A DNA stretch of 38,330 nt, from contig CALFXW010000202.1 in NCBI GenBank assembly GCA_937957805.1, forward strand, positions 1 through 38,330, given 5' to 3'. A program made the translations under genes and the position numbers. The notes under the pieces are model-generated. The model was not told where the DNA came from and did not search any database. It saw nothing but the letters and a program-made list of their open reading frames with translations. Shown here in pieces: positions 16,497 to 25,117 of the stretch; within the stretch, counting starts at the first letter, position 1, and every line of letters starts with the position of its first letter. The DNA is from an uncultured Sphingopyxis sp. GTDB lineage: Bacteria; Pseudomonadota; Alphaproteobacteria; Sphingomonadales; Sphingomonadaceae.

Positions 16497-16523
16497 CCCC
16501 CGCGACCATTGTCATCGCGGGGG
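16497..16523 (-). terminator. Strong hairpin after ftsZ, possible transcription end
   Basis: A perfect 9-base stem (CCCCCGCGA with TCGCGGGGG) with a 9-base loop lies 15 bases beyond the ftsZ stop, in the direction of ftsZ transcription. It has no following T-run, so it would be a non-canonical terminator, an mRNA-end stabiliser or a pause site. Its position at the end of the dcw cluster supports a role in ending or protecting the ftsZ message. Confidence 0.5.
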
Positions 16524-16538
16524 CGACTTGCCGTTCAA

Positions 16539-18113
16539 TCAGTTGGACTGGCGACCCAAAAAGCGTGGAATATTGGGAAAGCGCGATTCGCCGCCACCAT
16601 TGGGGTCATCATCCCCATCGGGGCCATCCCCTTCATTTTCTTCCAGCCCGGCGCGACCCTCCATCCGCGACAGCGCCTTCATTTTTTCAAACAAAGTTGG
16701 TGCGGGTTCTGCGGTGGGCGCAGCCGGTTCCGGCGCGGGCGGCGCATAATTTTGCCCCTGGATGGGCGGAAAATCATCCTCCGCACCGACGGCTGCTCCT
16801 TGCAGCGCATCATAGCCATCGTCATCAGCAGCCTGTTCCGCGCCGAGCATCAGCGCATCATCCTCTGCCGCCGCATCGACCCCGACGGCATCATCCTCCA
16901 GCGCATCATCAACATAGCGCGGTGTGGGCAGCACGGGTTCGGGCGCTGGTTCATATGCTTGGGGGATTGGCGCTTCCACAGCCCCGGTTTCAACCGGCGG
17001 CGGCGGTGCCATTGTCGCCAATGATGGCGCAGGCGTGGTCAGCGGCGCGGGTGCGCTCAGCGGTGCAGCAGGCGCAAGCGACGCTGCGGGCGTGAGCGCG
17101 GGTGCCGGACGTCCAAAATTCAGCCCCTGCCGCTGCACGCTGGCTGCCGCCGGATCCAGCCCGGTTGCCACCACCGACACGCGGATTTTGCCGGACAATT
17201 CGGGGTTAAAGGCCGAACCCCAAATGATATTCGCCTCTGAATCCACCAGTTCGCGGATGTGGTCACCCGCCTCTTGCAATTCATACAGGCCCAAATCTTC
17301 ACCGCCGGAGATGGAGATGATGACCCCGCGTGCACCGGCCATTGAAACACCGTCGAGCAGCGGGTTGGCAATCGCCTGTTGCGCGGCGAGCAGCGCGCGC
17401 CCTTCGCCTTCGGCCTCACCCGTACCCATCATCGCCTTGCCCGCATCGCGCATCACCGAACGCACGTCCGCAAAGTCAAGGTTGACGAGGCCGGGGCGCA
17501 CCATCAGGTCGGTGATACCGCGCACCCCTTGCTGCAACACTTCATCGGCCATGCGGAACGCTTCGATAAAAGTCGTCTTGGCTTCTGCCACCATGAACAG
17601 ATTCTGGTTGGGGATGACGATCAGCGTATCGACATGTTTTTGCAGTTCCTCAATCCCCGCATCGGCAGAACGCATACGCCGCGTCCCTTCGAAGCTAAAG
17701 GGTTTGGTAACAACGCCAACCGTCAAAATCCCCTTGTCGCGCGCCGCGCGCGCGATAACCGGCGCAGCGCCGGTGCCGGTGCCGCCGCCCATGCCAGCGG
17801 CGATGAACACCATGTGCATGCCATCCAATGCGGATTCGAGGTCAACGATCGATTCCTCGGCCGCCGCGCGCCCCACCTCTGGCATCGAGCCTGCACCCAG
17901 CCCCTGGGTGATCAGTGCGCCCAATTGCAGCCGCCGTTCCGCAGGTGACGCGTTGAGCGCCTGCGCATCGGTGTTGGCGACAAGAAATTCGACCCCTTCG
18001 ACGTGCGAAGCAATCATATTGGCGATGGCGTTGCCACCAGCACCGCCGACACCAATGACCGCAATTTTCGGTTTCAAACCATCCATTTGCGGCGGTCCAA
18101 TGTTGATGCTCAT
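16539..18113 (-). CDS. ftsZ: Cell division GTPase FtsZ
   Basis: The 524-residue tubulin homologue assembles the cytoplasmic Z-ring. The signature GGGTGTGAAP is at 109-118 and the catalytic T7 loop NLDFADV is at 211-217. The GTPase core ends near residue 320. A long Pro/Ala/acidic linker follows, and the conserved tail IPRFLGRQ at the very C-terminus is the site that binds FtsA and other partners. The protein is longer than the E. coli form (about 383) because of this linker, as is common in alphaproteobacteria. The ATG at 18113 has GGGGGGAG upstream, and an in-frame extension to 18179 has no homology. It is separated from ftsA by 128 bases with possible regulatory sites, so it may have its own promoter. 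Confidence 0.97.
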   Translation of the reverse strand: MSINIGPPQMDGLKPKIAVIGVGGAGGNAIANMIASHVEGVEFLVANTDAQALNASPAERRLQLGALITQGLGAGSMPEVGRAAAEESIVDLESALDGMHMVFIAAGMGGGTGTGAAPVIARAARDKGILTVGVVTKPFSFEGTRRMRSADAGIEELQKHVDTLIVIPNQNLFMVAEAKTTFIEAFRMADEVLQQGVRGITDLMVRPGLVNLDFADVRSVMRDAGKAMMGTGEAEGEGRALLAAQQAIANPLLDGVSMAGARGVIISISGGEDLGLYELQEAGDHIRELVDSEANIIWGSAFNPELSGKIRVSVVATGLDPAAASVQRQGLNFGRPAPALTPAASLAPAAPLSAPAPLTTPAPSLATMAPPPPVETGAVEAPIPQAYEPAPEPVLPTPRYVDDALEDDAVGVDAAAEDDALMLGAEQAADDDGYDALQGAAVGAEDDFPPIQGQNYAPPAPEPAAPTAEPAPTLFEKMKALSRMEGRAGLEENEGDGPDGDDDPNGGGESRFPNIPRFLGRQSN

Positions 18114-18179
18114 AACCAAACTCCCCCCAATAATCGGGTCATAGCTGCAATATTCGGGCCGCAATTGGCCGCTTCGCAT

Positions 18180-18226
18180 GAATCTTTACACATTTTCCGG
18201 CCCGCGTGAATCGTATTTTTAACCAT
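18180..18226. promoter_or_regulatory. Candidate cell-cycle control sites between ftsA and ftsZ
   Basis: The 128-base gap ahead of ftsZ contains two GANTC sites (GAATC at 18180-18184 and 18208-18212), the target of the alphaproteobacterial CcrM methyltransferase, and a TTAACCAT at 18219-18226, which matches the CtrA-type half site. In Caulobacter, ftsZ transcription is known to respond to CcrM methylation and CtrA. No second TTAA at the usual 11-base spacing is present, so the CtrA site is weak evidence. Confidence 0.4.
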
Positions 18227-18241
18227 ATTGCGTCGGGCCCC

Positions 18242-19486
18242 TTATTTTCCTCGTCCCCACATGGCGGCCAGCCGCTGCCACCAGCGCCCCGCCTCCCCCG
18301 CCTTTACTTGCCCATTACCCGTTGTACGGATGTCGAGCGGCGGGGTTGCGGCATGGGCGATCAGGCCGAGCATCGTCGAATAACCCGCACCGCTGTGCGC
18401 CGGGGTCAAACCCTCCATCGCAAGTGGGGGCGCCATGCGCACGCTGCCGCCCAGCACCGACTGGACATAATCGGCCATCCCGCGCAGTTCGGACGCGCCG
18501 CCCGTCAACACCAATTGGCGACGGGTCGGCCCGCCATCCTGCAACGTGTCGAGCATCTGCCCGATGCGCGGGACAAAATGGTCGAGCCTTTTGCCAATCA
18601 CCGCGTTCAGCTGCGCACGCGTAATTTTGGCCGGGCTTTCCCCCTCCGTCGTTTCGACATCGAGCTGTTCCTGATGGTCGCGGGGGGAGGATATGGCCGA
18701 ACCATAGCGGCTTTTCATCCGCCGTGCCGCCCGCCGCTGCATGGCAAATTCGGATGCAATATCGTCGGTAATGTCATCGCCGCCCGCCGCCAGCGTCGCA
18801 ATGCCGATAAGCGCGCCGCCCGCGAACAGACCGACTTTGGTCAGATGCGCGCCGATGTCGACCAGAACAGTGCCTATATCGCGCTGTTCCGCACTCAGAC
18901 AGGCATGGCCGCTCGCCAATATGGACGCGACGACATCGCGAATATCGACATTGGCTGCTCGAACGGCGGTAACCAGATTGGATACCGGGCCGCGATCCGC
19001 CTCCACCACCAGCACGGTCGCGCCCAGATGGTCGGCATATAACCCCTCTGGATTGGCGACACCCTGCATCCCGTCGACGGTATAAAATATGGGTCGCGCA
19101 TGGAGGACAGCTTTGCCGGTATCGGCCAGATTTTCTGCTATATGGGTGAGAAGTTCATCGACATCCTCCCCTTCCACCTGTCCACGGCTGAAGGGGTTGC
19201 CATGTTCCACCGTGCGGCTGCTGAGCGACGCGCCGCCAAAGCTGATCCACGCCTGCTGCACCTCGACCCCAGCCATCGCCTCTGCTTGTTCGAGCGCATC
19301 GCGCACCACCTGATCAACCGCCTGCACATCGACGACTACGCCACGTTTAATGCCGCTGCTTTCACGCACGCCCGTGCCGAGCGCGCGCATTTTACCGTCG
19401 CTTTGCTGTCCGGCAATCAGCACCGCGACCTTCGACGAACCAACGTCGATGGCGGTGAACAATCGCTCTATGCGGGGGGCGGCCAT
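18242..19486 (-). CDS. ftsA: Cell division protein FtsA
   Basis: The 414-residue actin-like ATPase anchors FtsZ filaments to the inner membrane and recruits later divisome proteins. The N-terminal phosphate loop AIDVGSSKVAVLIAG is at about 12-26, and a second ATP-site segment reads VLVDIGAHLTKVGLFAGG. The last residues (RWWQRLAAMWGRGK) look like the amphipathic membrane-targeting helix. It lies 21 bases behind ftsQ and 128 bases ahead of ftsZ on the same strand. Length and motifs are normal for the family. Confidence 0.97.
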   Translation of the reverse strand: MAAPRIERLFTAIDVGSSKVAVLIAGQQSDGKMRALGTGVRESSGIKRGVVVDVQAVDQVVRDALEQAEAMAGVEVQQAWISFGGASLSSRTVEHGNPFSRGQVEGEDVDELLTHIAENLADTGKAVLHARPIFYTVDGMQGVANPEGLYADHLGATVLVVEADRGPVSNLVTAVRAANVDIRDVVASILASGHACLSAEQRDIGTVLVDIGAHLTKVGLFAGGALIGIATLAAGGDDITDDIASEFAMQRRAARRMKSRYGSAISSPRDHQEQLDVETTEGESPAKITRAQLNAVIGKRLDHFVPRIGQMLDTLQDGGPTRRQLVLTGGASELRGMADYVQSVLGGSVRMAPPLAMEGLTPAHSGAGYSTMLGLIAHAATPPLDIRTTGNGQVKAGEAGRWWQRLAAMWGRGK

Positions 19487-19507
19487 GTGTTGCGTGCTGC
19501 CTTTGCC

Positions 19508-20449
19508 TTAAATTTCCTGACCCGATGCCGGTTCGACAACGACATTGCCGCCGCTAAACTGGTCGAGTGTGGAAACTTCGCCGCGCCGTCCGGGGCGCAG
19601 CACCAGCCGGTCAGGCAGGCGCATGTCAAAGCGGCGAATATTGCGCCCCAACAGACGGTTGATACCGTCCAGCCGCGCAAATTCGGCAAAGGCTTCGCGC
19701 GCGCGTTCAGGGTCTTCGGGCAGCAACAAAACCTCCCCCGTGCGGAAATACAGGTCCCAGCGCCGGTTACCCAGCCAGCGCGCGCCCGACAATTGCGGTT
19801 TCAGCGCAGGCGCAGCGGCCATTAATTCGTCCAGCCTTTCCATTTGTTGGCGTGCATTTTGCCCGACGATAATCGGCAGATTGGGAACGCTCGCGGGGTC
19901 AACGCCGGGCAGACGCGTGCCATGTTTGTCGATCAGCACATAATGCTCCCCCTCCTGCCAGACGGCGACAGGGGTGCGTTCGACCAAATCGATGACCAAA
20001 GTGTCGGGCAGACGGCGCGACACCCGCGCTTCGCCGACCCAGCCGTTGGATTCCAGATCGCGGCGCACTTCATCCAAGTTGAACGCCGCCATCGAACGGT
20101 CTTTTTGCCGGAGCGCAATGTCATATACGCGCAGCCGGTCGATGCGGTTGGCCCCCACCACCTCTATACGCTGCACCGAAAAGCCAGCATCGGCGACGGC
20201 GTGGGCAAATTGTTCATCCGCCCAGGCATTGACGCCGGTCATTCGCCCGACCTGAAACGCGCCGAACGCGATTATCGCCAGCATCGCCGTCACTAAGCCG
20301 CGACGGATGGTTGCGGGCGCAAAAGGTTGCCGCACCAGCAGCTCGCCCCAAATCTGCCGCAGCCATGACGGCTTCGTGCGGGCGGCCCGACGCGGGTGCG
20401 CCGCCTTGCCGCGCTTTACCCGCTGCACACTGGGCCGTTTCTTGCTCAT
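19508..20449 (-). CDS. ftsQ: Cell division protein FtsQ
   Basis: This 313-residue bitopic membrane protein connects cytoplasmic and periplasmic divisome parts. A basic cytoplasmic tail (about 1-50) is followed by one transmembrane helix at about 51-70 and a POTRA domain at about 90-160 (FSVQRIEVVGANRI through DLVERTPVAVW). The FtsQ domain continues to the end. Its start overlaps the ddl stop by four bases (ATGA), as is usual in this cluster. The tail is unusually rich in Lys/Arg (MSKKRPSVQRVKRGK). Confidence 0.95.
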   Translation of the reverse strand: MSKKRPSVQRVKRGKAAHPRRAARTKPSWLRQIWGELLVRQPFAPATIRRGLVTAMLAIIAFGAFQVGRMTGVNAWADEQFAHAVADAGFSVQRIEVVGANRIDRLRVYDIALRQKDRSMAAFNLDEVRRDLESNGWVGEARVSRRLPDTLVIDLVERTPVAVWQEGEHYVLIDKHGTRLPGVDPASVPNLPIIVGQNARQQMERLDELMAAAPALKPQLSGARWLGNRRWDLYFRTGEVLLLPEDPERAREAFAEFARLDGINRLLGRNIRRFDMRLPDRLVLRPGRRGEVSTLDQFSGGNVVVEPASGQEI

Positions 20450-21366
20450 AACGCTTCCTCCACGATGCGTTCGACCAGCTCGCCATAGTCCATACCGCGA
20501 TAACGCGCCTGTTCAGGGACGAGGCTGAGCGGCGTCATGCCGGGCTGGGTATTCACCTCCAGCAGGAAAATGCCCGATTCACCCCGTTCGTCATCCCAAC
20601 GAAAATCGGACCGCGACGCCCCCTTGCAGCCCAACAACCCATGCGCTTCGACCGCGATGGCGCACATACGCTGCGCAATATTCTCGGGGATTTGCGCGGG
20701 GCAAATATGCTGGGTCAGCCCGGCCGTATATTTGGCGGCATAATCATAAAAGCCGGTCGACACGACCAATTCGGTCACCGCCAACGCCTCCCCCCCCAAG
20801 ACCGCGACGGTCAATTCGCGTCCACGGACAAAGGGTTCGGCGAGCAACTGGTCGAAATCCTGCCACGGGCCGGCGGCATCGCGCGCAATGGGGTTGCCGT
20901 AATTGCTGTCGTCGCGGACGATGGCGACGCCGACCGAGCTACCCTCATTCACCGGTTTCAGCACATAGGGGCGCGGCAGCGGATCGCGTTCGTGGATGGC
21001 ATCGCGCGTGACGATATGCCCGCCGGGCATGGGAATGCCGTGCGGCACCAGCGCCTGTTTGGTCAATATTTTGTCGATGGCGATGACCGACGTTGCAAGC
21101 CCGCTGTGCGTGTAGCGCATGCCCAGCAGGTCGAGCATCCCCTGCACCGTGCCATCTTCGCCGGGCACCCCGTGCAGCGCGTTGAACACGACATCGGGGT
21201 TGGCCGCGACCAGCCGCGCCGCCACATCGCGTCCCATGTCGACGCGCGTCACCCGATGCCCGCGCGCTTCAAGCGCGTCGGCAACATCATTGCCGCTCAT
21301 CAACGAAACTTCGCGTTCCGCCGACCAGCCGCCCATCAACACGGCGATATGCCAAGGGCCTCTCAT
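20446..21366 (-). CDS. ddl: D-alanine--D-alanine ligase
   Basis: This 306-residue ATP-grasp enzyme makes D-Ala-D-Ala for the MurF step. Typical segments are MGGWSAEREVSLMSG at 11-25, NALHGVPGEDGTVQGMLDLL, YVLKPVNEGSSVGVAIV, and the C-terminal metal and phosphate site LLEVNTQPGMT. The length is normal. The ribosome site GGGGAGG lies inside the right arm of a 7-bp hairpin (21373-21389), which could affect its translation. It follows murB after 40 bases and overlaps ftsQ by four bases. Confidence 0.97.
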   Translation of the reverse strand: MRGPWHIAVLMGGWSAEREVSLMSGNDVADALEARGHRVTRVDMGRDVAARLVAANPDVVFNALHGVPGEDGTVQGMLDLLGMRYTHSGLATSVIAIDKILTKQALVPHGIPMPGGHIVTRDAIHERDPLPRPYVLKPVNEGSSVGVAIVRDDSNYGNPIARDAAGPWQDFDQLLAEPFVRGRELTVAVLGGEALAVTELVVSTGFYDYAAKYTAGLTQHICPAQIPENIAQRMCAIAVEAHGLLGCKGASRSDFRWDDERGESGIFLLEVNTQPGMTPLSLVPEQARYRGMDYGELVERIVEEAL

Positions 21367-21372
21367 ACGATC

Positions 21373-21389
21373 CTCCCCGGCACGGGGAG
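21373..21389 (-). promoter_or_regulatory. Small hairpin covering the ddl ribosome binding site
   Basis: CTCCCCG and CGGGGAG can pair across a 3-base loop, immediately upstream of ddl. On the minus strand the 3' arm is part of the GGGGAGG ribosome site of ddl, so folding could hide it. It also lies in the only longer gap between murB and ddl. Chance occurrence in GC-rich DNA cannot be excluded. Confidence 0.35.
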
Positions 21390-21406
21390 CGTGGGCTTTG
21401 CCATAC

Positions 21407-22354
21407 TCACTTCATCACTCCTACGCGCTGAATTTCCCACTGCAATTCCACGCCGCTATGTTCCTTTACCCGGCGGCGAACCTCTTCGCCCAACGCCTCT
21501 ATATCCGCACTCGTCGCATCGCCGCTGTTGATGAGGAAGTTGGTATGTTTTTCGCTCACCTGCGCGCCGCCGATGGTCAGCCCGCGACAGCCCGCCGCAT
21601 CGACCAGCGCCCAGGCCTTGTGCCCTTCGGGGTTTTTGAAGGTCGAACCGCCGGTCTTGGACCGCAGCGGCTGTGATGCCTCGCGGCTGGCGGCGATACG
21701 GTCCATTTCCGCCTGTATCGCCTCTGACACATTTTCGACCCCGCGAAAGGTCGCGCCGATGACCACCGCGCCGTCGGGCAGTTCGCTATGCCGATAGCTA
21801 TAATGCAATGCATCGAGCGAGAGGCTTTGGCGTTCCCCCGAACGCAGGATGATGTCGCAATCGACCAAAATATCCTTGACCTCGCGCCCATATGCCCCGC
21901 CATTCATGCGGACAAAGCCGCCGACCGTTCCGGGGATGGAGCGCAGAAATTCCAGCCCGCCAATCCCCGCATCGCGCGCGGTAGAGGAAACCAATATGCC
22001 CGACGCCCCGCCGCCACAACGCAGCATCGTCGCGTCCAGCACATCCACCTTGGCAAACGGCTTGCCCAGCCGCACCACCACGCCCGGAAAACCGCCGTCC
22101 CGGATGATGAGGTTGGAACCAAGCCCCAACGCCATCACGGGGACCCAATCGGGAAGGCTACGCAAGAAAGATGCCAGAGCCTCCGTCGAGGCTGGTTCAA
22201 ACAGCAGGTCAGCAGCACCGCCTGATTTGAACCAGACCAACGGCGCAAGCGGGGCGTTGGCAGTAAGCTTTCCACCCGGTGCCGGAATCGTGAACGATCC
22301 GGCCCGCAACTGCACTTCAAAGGCACCCGGACGGGTTTCCGTGAGGATGCGCAT
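21407..22354 (-). CDS. murB: UDP-N-acetylenolpyruvoylglucosamine reductase
   Basis: This 315-residue FAD enzyme reduces UDP-GlcNAc-enolpyruvate to UDP-MurNAc in the cytoplasm. Visible motifs are the FAD-site LGLGSNLIIRDGGFPGVVVRLG, GIGGLEFLRSIPGTVGGFVRMNGGAYG and the catalytic-serine segment KTGGSTFKNPEGHKAW, followed by SEKHTNFLIN. These mark a type I MurB with a complete active site. The ATG at 22354 has GGGGGAT upstream. A longer frame runs into the repeat element at 22378-22480 and has no homology. The repeat separates it from murC, one of the few breaks in the tightly packed cluster. Confidence 0.96.
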   Translation of the reverse strand: MRILTETRPGAFEVQLRAGSFTIPAPGGKLTANAPLAPLVWFKSGGAADLLFEPASTEALASFLRSLPDWVPVMALGLGSNLIIRDGGFPGVVVRLGKPFAKVDVLDATMLRCGGGASGILVSSTARDAGIGGLEFLRSIPGTVGGFVRMNGGAYGREVKDILVDCDIILRSGERQSLSLDALHYSYRHSELPDGAVVIGATFRGVENVSEAIQAEMDRIAASREASQPLRSKTGGSTFKNPEGHKAWALVDAAGCRGLTIGGAQVSEKHTNFLINSGDATSADIEALGEEVRRRVKEHSGVELQWEIQRVGVMK

Positions 22355-22377
22355 CACCAACGATCCCCCAGTTTTTC

Positions 22378-22480
22378 GCCACCCTGAACTTGTTTCAGGG
22401 GCCCCGGCCGGACGTCGACACGCACGCCGCACCGACCGAGAGAGCAGGCCATGGATGCTGAAACAAGTTCAGCATGACGA
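22378..22480. repeat. Sphingomonad-type intergenic double-hairpin repeat, copy 2
   Basis: This copy has the same ends as the element at 395-498 (CTGAACTTGTTTCAGG and GCTGAAACAAGTTCAGC) and the shared segment GCAGGCCATGGATGCTGA, with a different GC-rich middle. It lies in the 139-base gap between murC and murB. The outer arms can also pair with each other to form one long stem. It interrupts an otherwise near-gapless operon, so it has been inserted or kept there without preventing expression. Confidence 0.75.
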
Positions 22481-22493
22481 AGGAATGAGACGC

Positions 22494-23930
22494 TCACTTC
22501 ACCGCCTCCAGCGCCGCGGCCAGTCCCGCTGCAACCTTCGTAATATCCCCCGCGCCCATGCACAATATGATGTCACCCGCGCCAATACCGCCTTCGGCCA
22601 ACATCGCCGTCAGCGCGGATTGGAGCGCATCGCCACCATCCAGACTGCGCGCATCGCGGTGCCCGCGCCCCCTTATCTCGGCGACCAGTGCATCGCTGCT
22701 GACGCCGTCAATCGGCGCTTCACCTGCGGTATAAACGGGCAACGCCAGCACCACGTCGGCATCGTTAAAGGCGGCGGCAAAATCGGCCATATGGTCGCGC
22801 AGCCGGGTAAAGCGGTGCGGCTGCACCACCGCCACCACCCGTCCGGTGCCGACATTTTCGCGCGCAGCAGACAATACCGAACGGATTTCGACGGGGTGGT
22901 GCGCATAATCATCGATAATCGCCGCCTCCCCATCCGCGACAGCGACCGCACCAACGCGGGTAAAACGCCGCTTCACCCCCTTGAATCCGGCAAACCCGTC
23001 GCGGATCTTGTCGTCGGCAACCCCCATATGCTGGGCAACGGCTATGGCGGCGAGCGCATTTTGTACATTGTGCCGCCCCGACATCGGCAGATGGACGCCA
23101 TCGATGGTGCGGGTCGCGCCATCGCGGTCGCGGATGACGACATCAAAGCTGTTGCCACCCGCGTCGGCTAGGATGCTGGTGCCGCGCACATCGGCTTGGG
23201 CGGAAAAACCATAGGTGACGATGCGCCGGTCACGGATGCGCGGGATGATTGCCTGCACCTCATCATGGTCGATGCACAGCACAGCCGCGCCATAAAATGG
23301 CGTATTTTCAATGAAATCGACAAAGGCGCTCTTTACCGCGTCGAAACTGCCATAATGGTCGAGATGTTCGGGGTCGATATTGGTGACGACCGCAATCGTG
23401 CCGTCGAGACGCAGGAAGCTGCCATCGCTTTCATCGGCTTCTACCACCATCCAGTCCGACGTGCCGAGCCGCGCGTTGGAACCATAATGGTTGATGATGC
23501 CGCCGTTGATGACCGTCGGGTCGACCCCGCCCGCGTCGAGCAGCGCAGCAACCAGACTGGTCGTCGTCGTCTTGCCATGCGTCCCCGCCACCGCGACGGT
23601 GGATTTGAGGCGCATCAGTTCGGCGAGCATTTCCGCGCGGCGCACCACCGGGATGCGCGCGGCATAGGCTGCCTCCACCTCCGGATTGGTTTTGCGGCTG
23701 ACGGCGGTTGAAGTCACCACCACCGCGACGCCAATGACATTGGCCGCGTCGTGGCCGATCATCACCTTTATCCCCCGCGCGCGCAAACCATCAACGACAT
23801 AGCCATCGGCAATGTCGCTGCCCTGCACCTGATAGCCCAGATTGTGCATCACCTCTGCAATGCCCGACATGCCGATGCCGCCGATGCCCACGAAGTGGAT
23901 GATGCCAATGTCGGTTGCGACGCCCTTCAT
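22494..23930 (-). CDS. murC: UDP-N-acetylmuramate--L-alanine ligase
   Basis: The 478-residue Mur ligase adds L-alanine to UDP-MurNAc. The N-terminal nucleotide fold has GIGGIGMSGIAE at 15-26, and the ATP loop is GTHGKTTTTS at 117-126. Later features are NIDPEHLDHYGSFDAVKSAF and the C-terminal DDYAHHPVEIRSVLSAAR. The start overlaps the murG stop by four bases (ATGA). The length and domain order are normal. Confidence 0.97.
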   Translation of the reverse strand: MKGVATDIGIIHFVGIGGIGMSGIAEVMHNLGYQVQGSDIADGYVVDGLRARGIKVMIGHDAANVIGVAVVVTSTAVSRKTNPEVEAAYAARIPVVRRAEMLAELMRLKSTVAVAGTHGKTTTTSLVAALLDAGGVDPTVINGGIINHYGSNARLGTSDWMVVEADESDGSFLRLDGTIAVVTNIDPEHLDHYGSFDAVKSAFVDFIENTPFYGAAVLCIDHDEVQAIIPRIRDRRIVTYGFSAQADVRGTSILADAGGNSFDVVIRDRDGATRTIDGVHLPMSGRHNVQNALAAIAVAQHMGVADDKIRDGFAGFKGVKRRFTRVGAVAVADGEAAIIDDYAHHPVEIRSVLSAARENVGTGRVVAVVQPHRFTRLRDHMADFAAAFNDADVVLALPVYTAGEAPIDGVSSDALVAEIRGRGHRDARSLDGGDALQSALTAMLAEGGIGAGDIILCMGAGDITKVAAGLAAALEAVK

Positions 23931-25117
23931 GATGCTGCCCCCGCGAGGCGTGCGTGCCGCGCGCGTTTTGCGCTGGCCCCCAGCACATCGGCGATCGGTG
24001 CGCCGCCGCCCTGTTCCACCAGATCGGCCAGATCGCGTGTCGCATCGGGCCGTCCGACGCTGCGCGCGCGCGCGGCCGCGCTCAACAAAGCTTCGGGTTC
24101 CATCGCCAGCCTTTGCATTTGTTTGGCCAGTTCGACGGGCGTGAACCTATCCTGCGCAATCGCACGCGCGCCGCCCGCTTCGACCATTTCGCGCACATTA
24201 TGGCTTTGGTGGTCGTCCATGGCACTGGGTAGAGGCACCAAAATCGCTGGCCGTCCGACGCAGGTCAATTCCGCAATTGTCGACGCCCCCGCGCGCGCGA
24301 TGACAAGGTGCGACCAGTGCAGCTTTTCCGCCATATCGTTGATAAAGGTCGAAATATCGGCTGGAATACCAAAGCTTTGATATTGCGCGCGCACCCGTTC
24401 GACATCCTCCGCCCGGCATTGCTGCGTCACCTGTAACCGCTGCCGGAAATGGAGGGGGAGGAGCGATAATGCCTCGGGCACGACATCGGCAAAAACGCTC
24501 GCCGCCTGACTGCCGCCGGTAATGAGCAGGCGGAAAATCCCCTCCCCATCGACGGCAGGGAATGGCTCGGCGCGCAGTGCCAATATTTCCTCCCGCACCG
24601 GATTGCCGACCAGCGCAACGCGCGATGCCGCAGCGGCGGGAATGCGCGCGACATTTTTATATGCGGTGGCAATCGCCGCCACCTGCCTTGCAACCAGCCG
24701 ATTGACCCGCCCCAGCACCGCATTTTGTTCATGCACCAGCGCGCGGATACCCAGATTGCGCGCGGCGAGCAGCGCGGGAAGCGCGGGGTAGCCGCCAAAG
24801 CCGATGACCGCGCTTGGGCCAAAGCTGCGCGCGAGTTCGATCGCCTGCGCCCGACCACGCCAGATGCCGCGCGCCGCGCGCACATAACCCAATATCCCGC
24901 CGCCCGGGCGCCCTGCGGGCAGGATATGGACATCCAGCCCATCGGGCGGGGTGCCGAAACGCACACCGCGATCATCGCTGATCAGCGCCACACGGTGACC
25001 ACGCGCAATCAACTCCCCCGCCAGCGCATAGGCAGGCATCATATGCCCGCCCGTGCCGCCCGCGGCGAGCAGATAATGGCGCGTGATACCGCCTGTTTGG
25101 CGCTTTGCCCCCGTCAT
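23927..25117 (-). CDS. murG: UDP-GlcNAc transferase MurG (lipid II synthesis)
   Basis: This peripheral membrane glycosyltransferase of about 396 residues adds GlcNAc to lipid I to make lipid II on the cytoplasmic side. The N-terminal motif AAGGTGGHMMPAYALA is at about 18-33, and a second G-loop is near IGFGGYPALPALLAA. The UDP-GlcNAc site has LITGGSQAASVF, and the C-terminal half has VIARAGASTIAELTCVGRPAILVPLPSAMDDHQ. I chose the ATG at 25117 because it overlaps the ftsW stop (ATGA) and has GGTGGG nearby; another ATG at 25129 would add four residues. The end overlaps murC. Confidence 0.96.
   Translation of the reverse strand: MTGAKRQTGGITRHYLLAAGGTGGHMMPAYALAGELIARGHRVALISDDRGVRFGTPPDGLDVHILPAGRPGGGILGYVRAARGIWRGRAQAIELARSFGPSAVIGFGGYPALPALLAARNLGIRALVHEQNAVLGRVNRLVARQVAAIATAYKNVARIPAAAASRVALVGNPVREEILALRAEPFPAVDGEGIFRLLITGGSQAASVFADVVPEALSLLPLHFRQRLQVTQQCRAEDVERVRAQYQSFGIPADISTFINDMAEKLHWSHLVIARAGASTIAELTCVGRPAILVPLPSAMDDHQSHNVREMVEAGGARAIAQDRFTPVELAKQMQRLAMEPEALLSAAARARSVGRPDATRDLADLVEQGGGAPIADVLGASAKRARHARLAGAAS

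Noticed and set aside
18219..18226. A full CtrA box (TTAA-N7-TTAA)
   Set aside because: Only a half site is present. No second TTAA occurs at the expected distance on either side.
22354..22563. Minus-strand ORF with HAELVSASMACSLGR-like sequence
   Set aside because: It is the same repeat family translated in another frame between murC and murB, and no ribosome site or homology supports it.
21849..23171. Plus-strand ORF of 440 codons opposite murB and murC
   Set aside because: It crosses the repeat element and two real genes on the other strand. Length alone is not evidence at this GC content.
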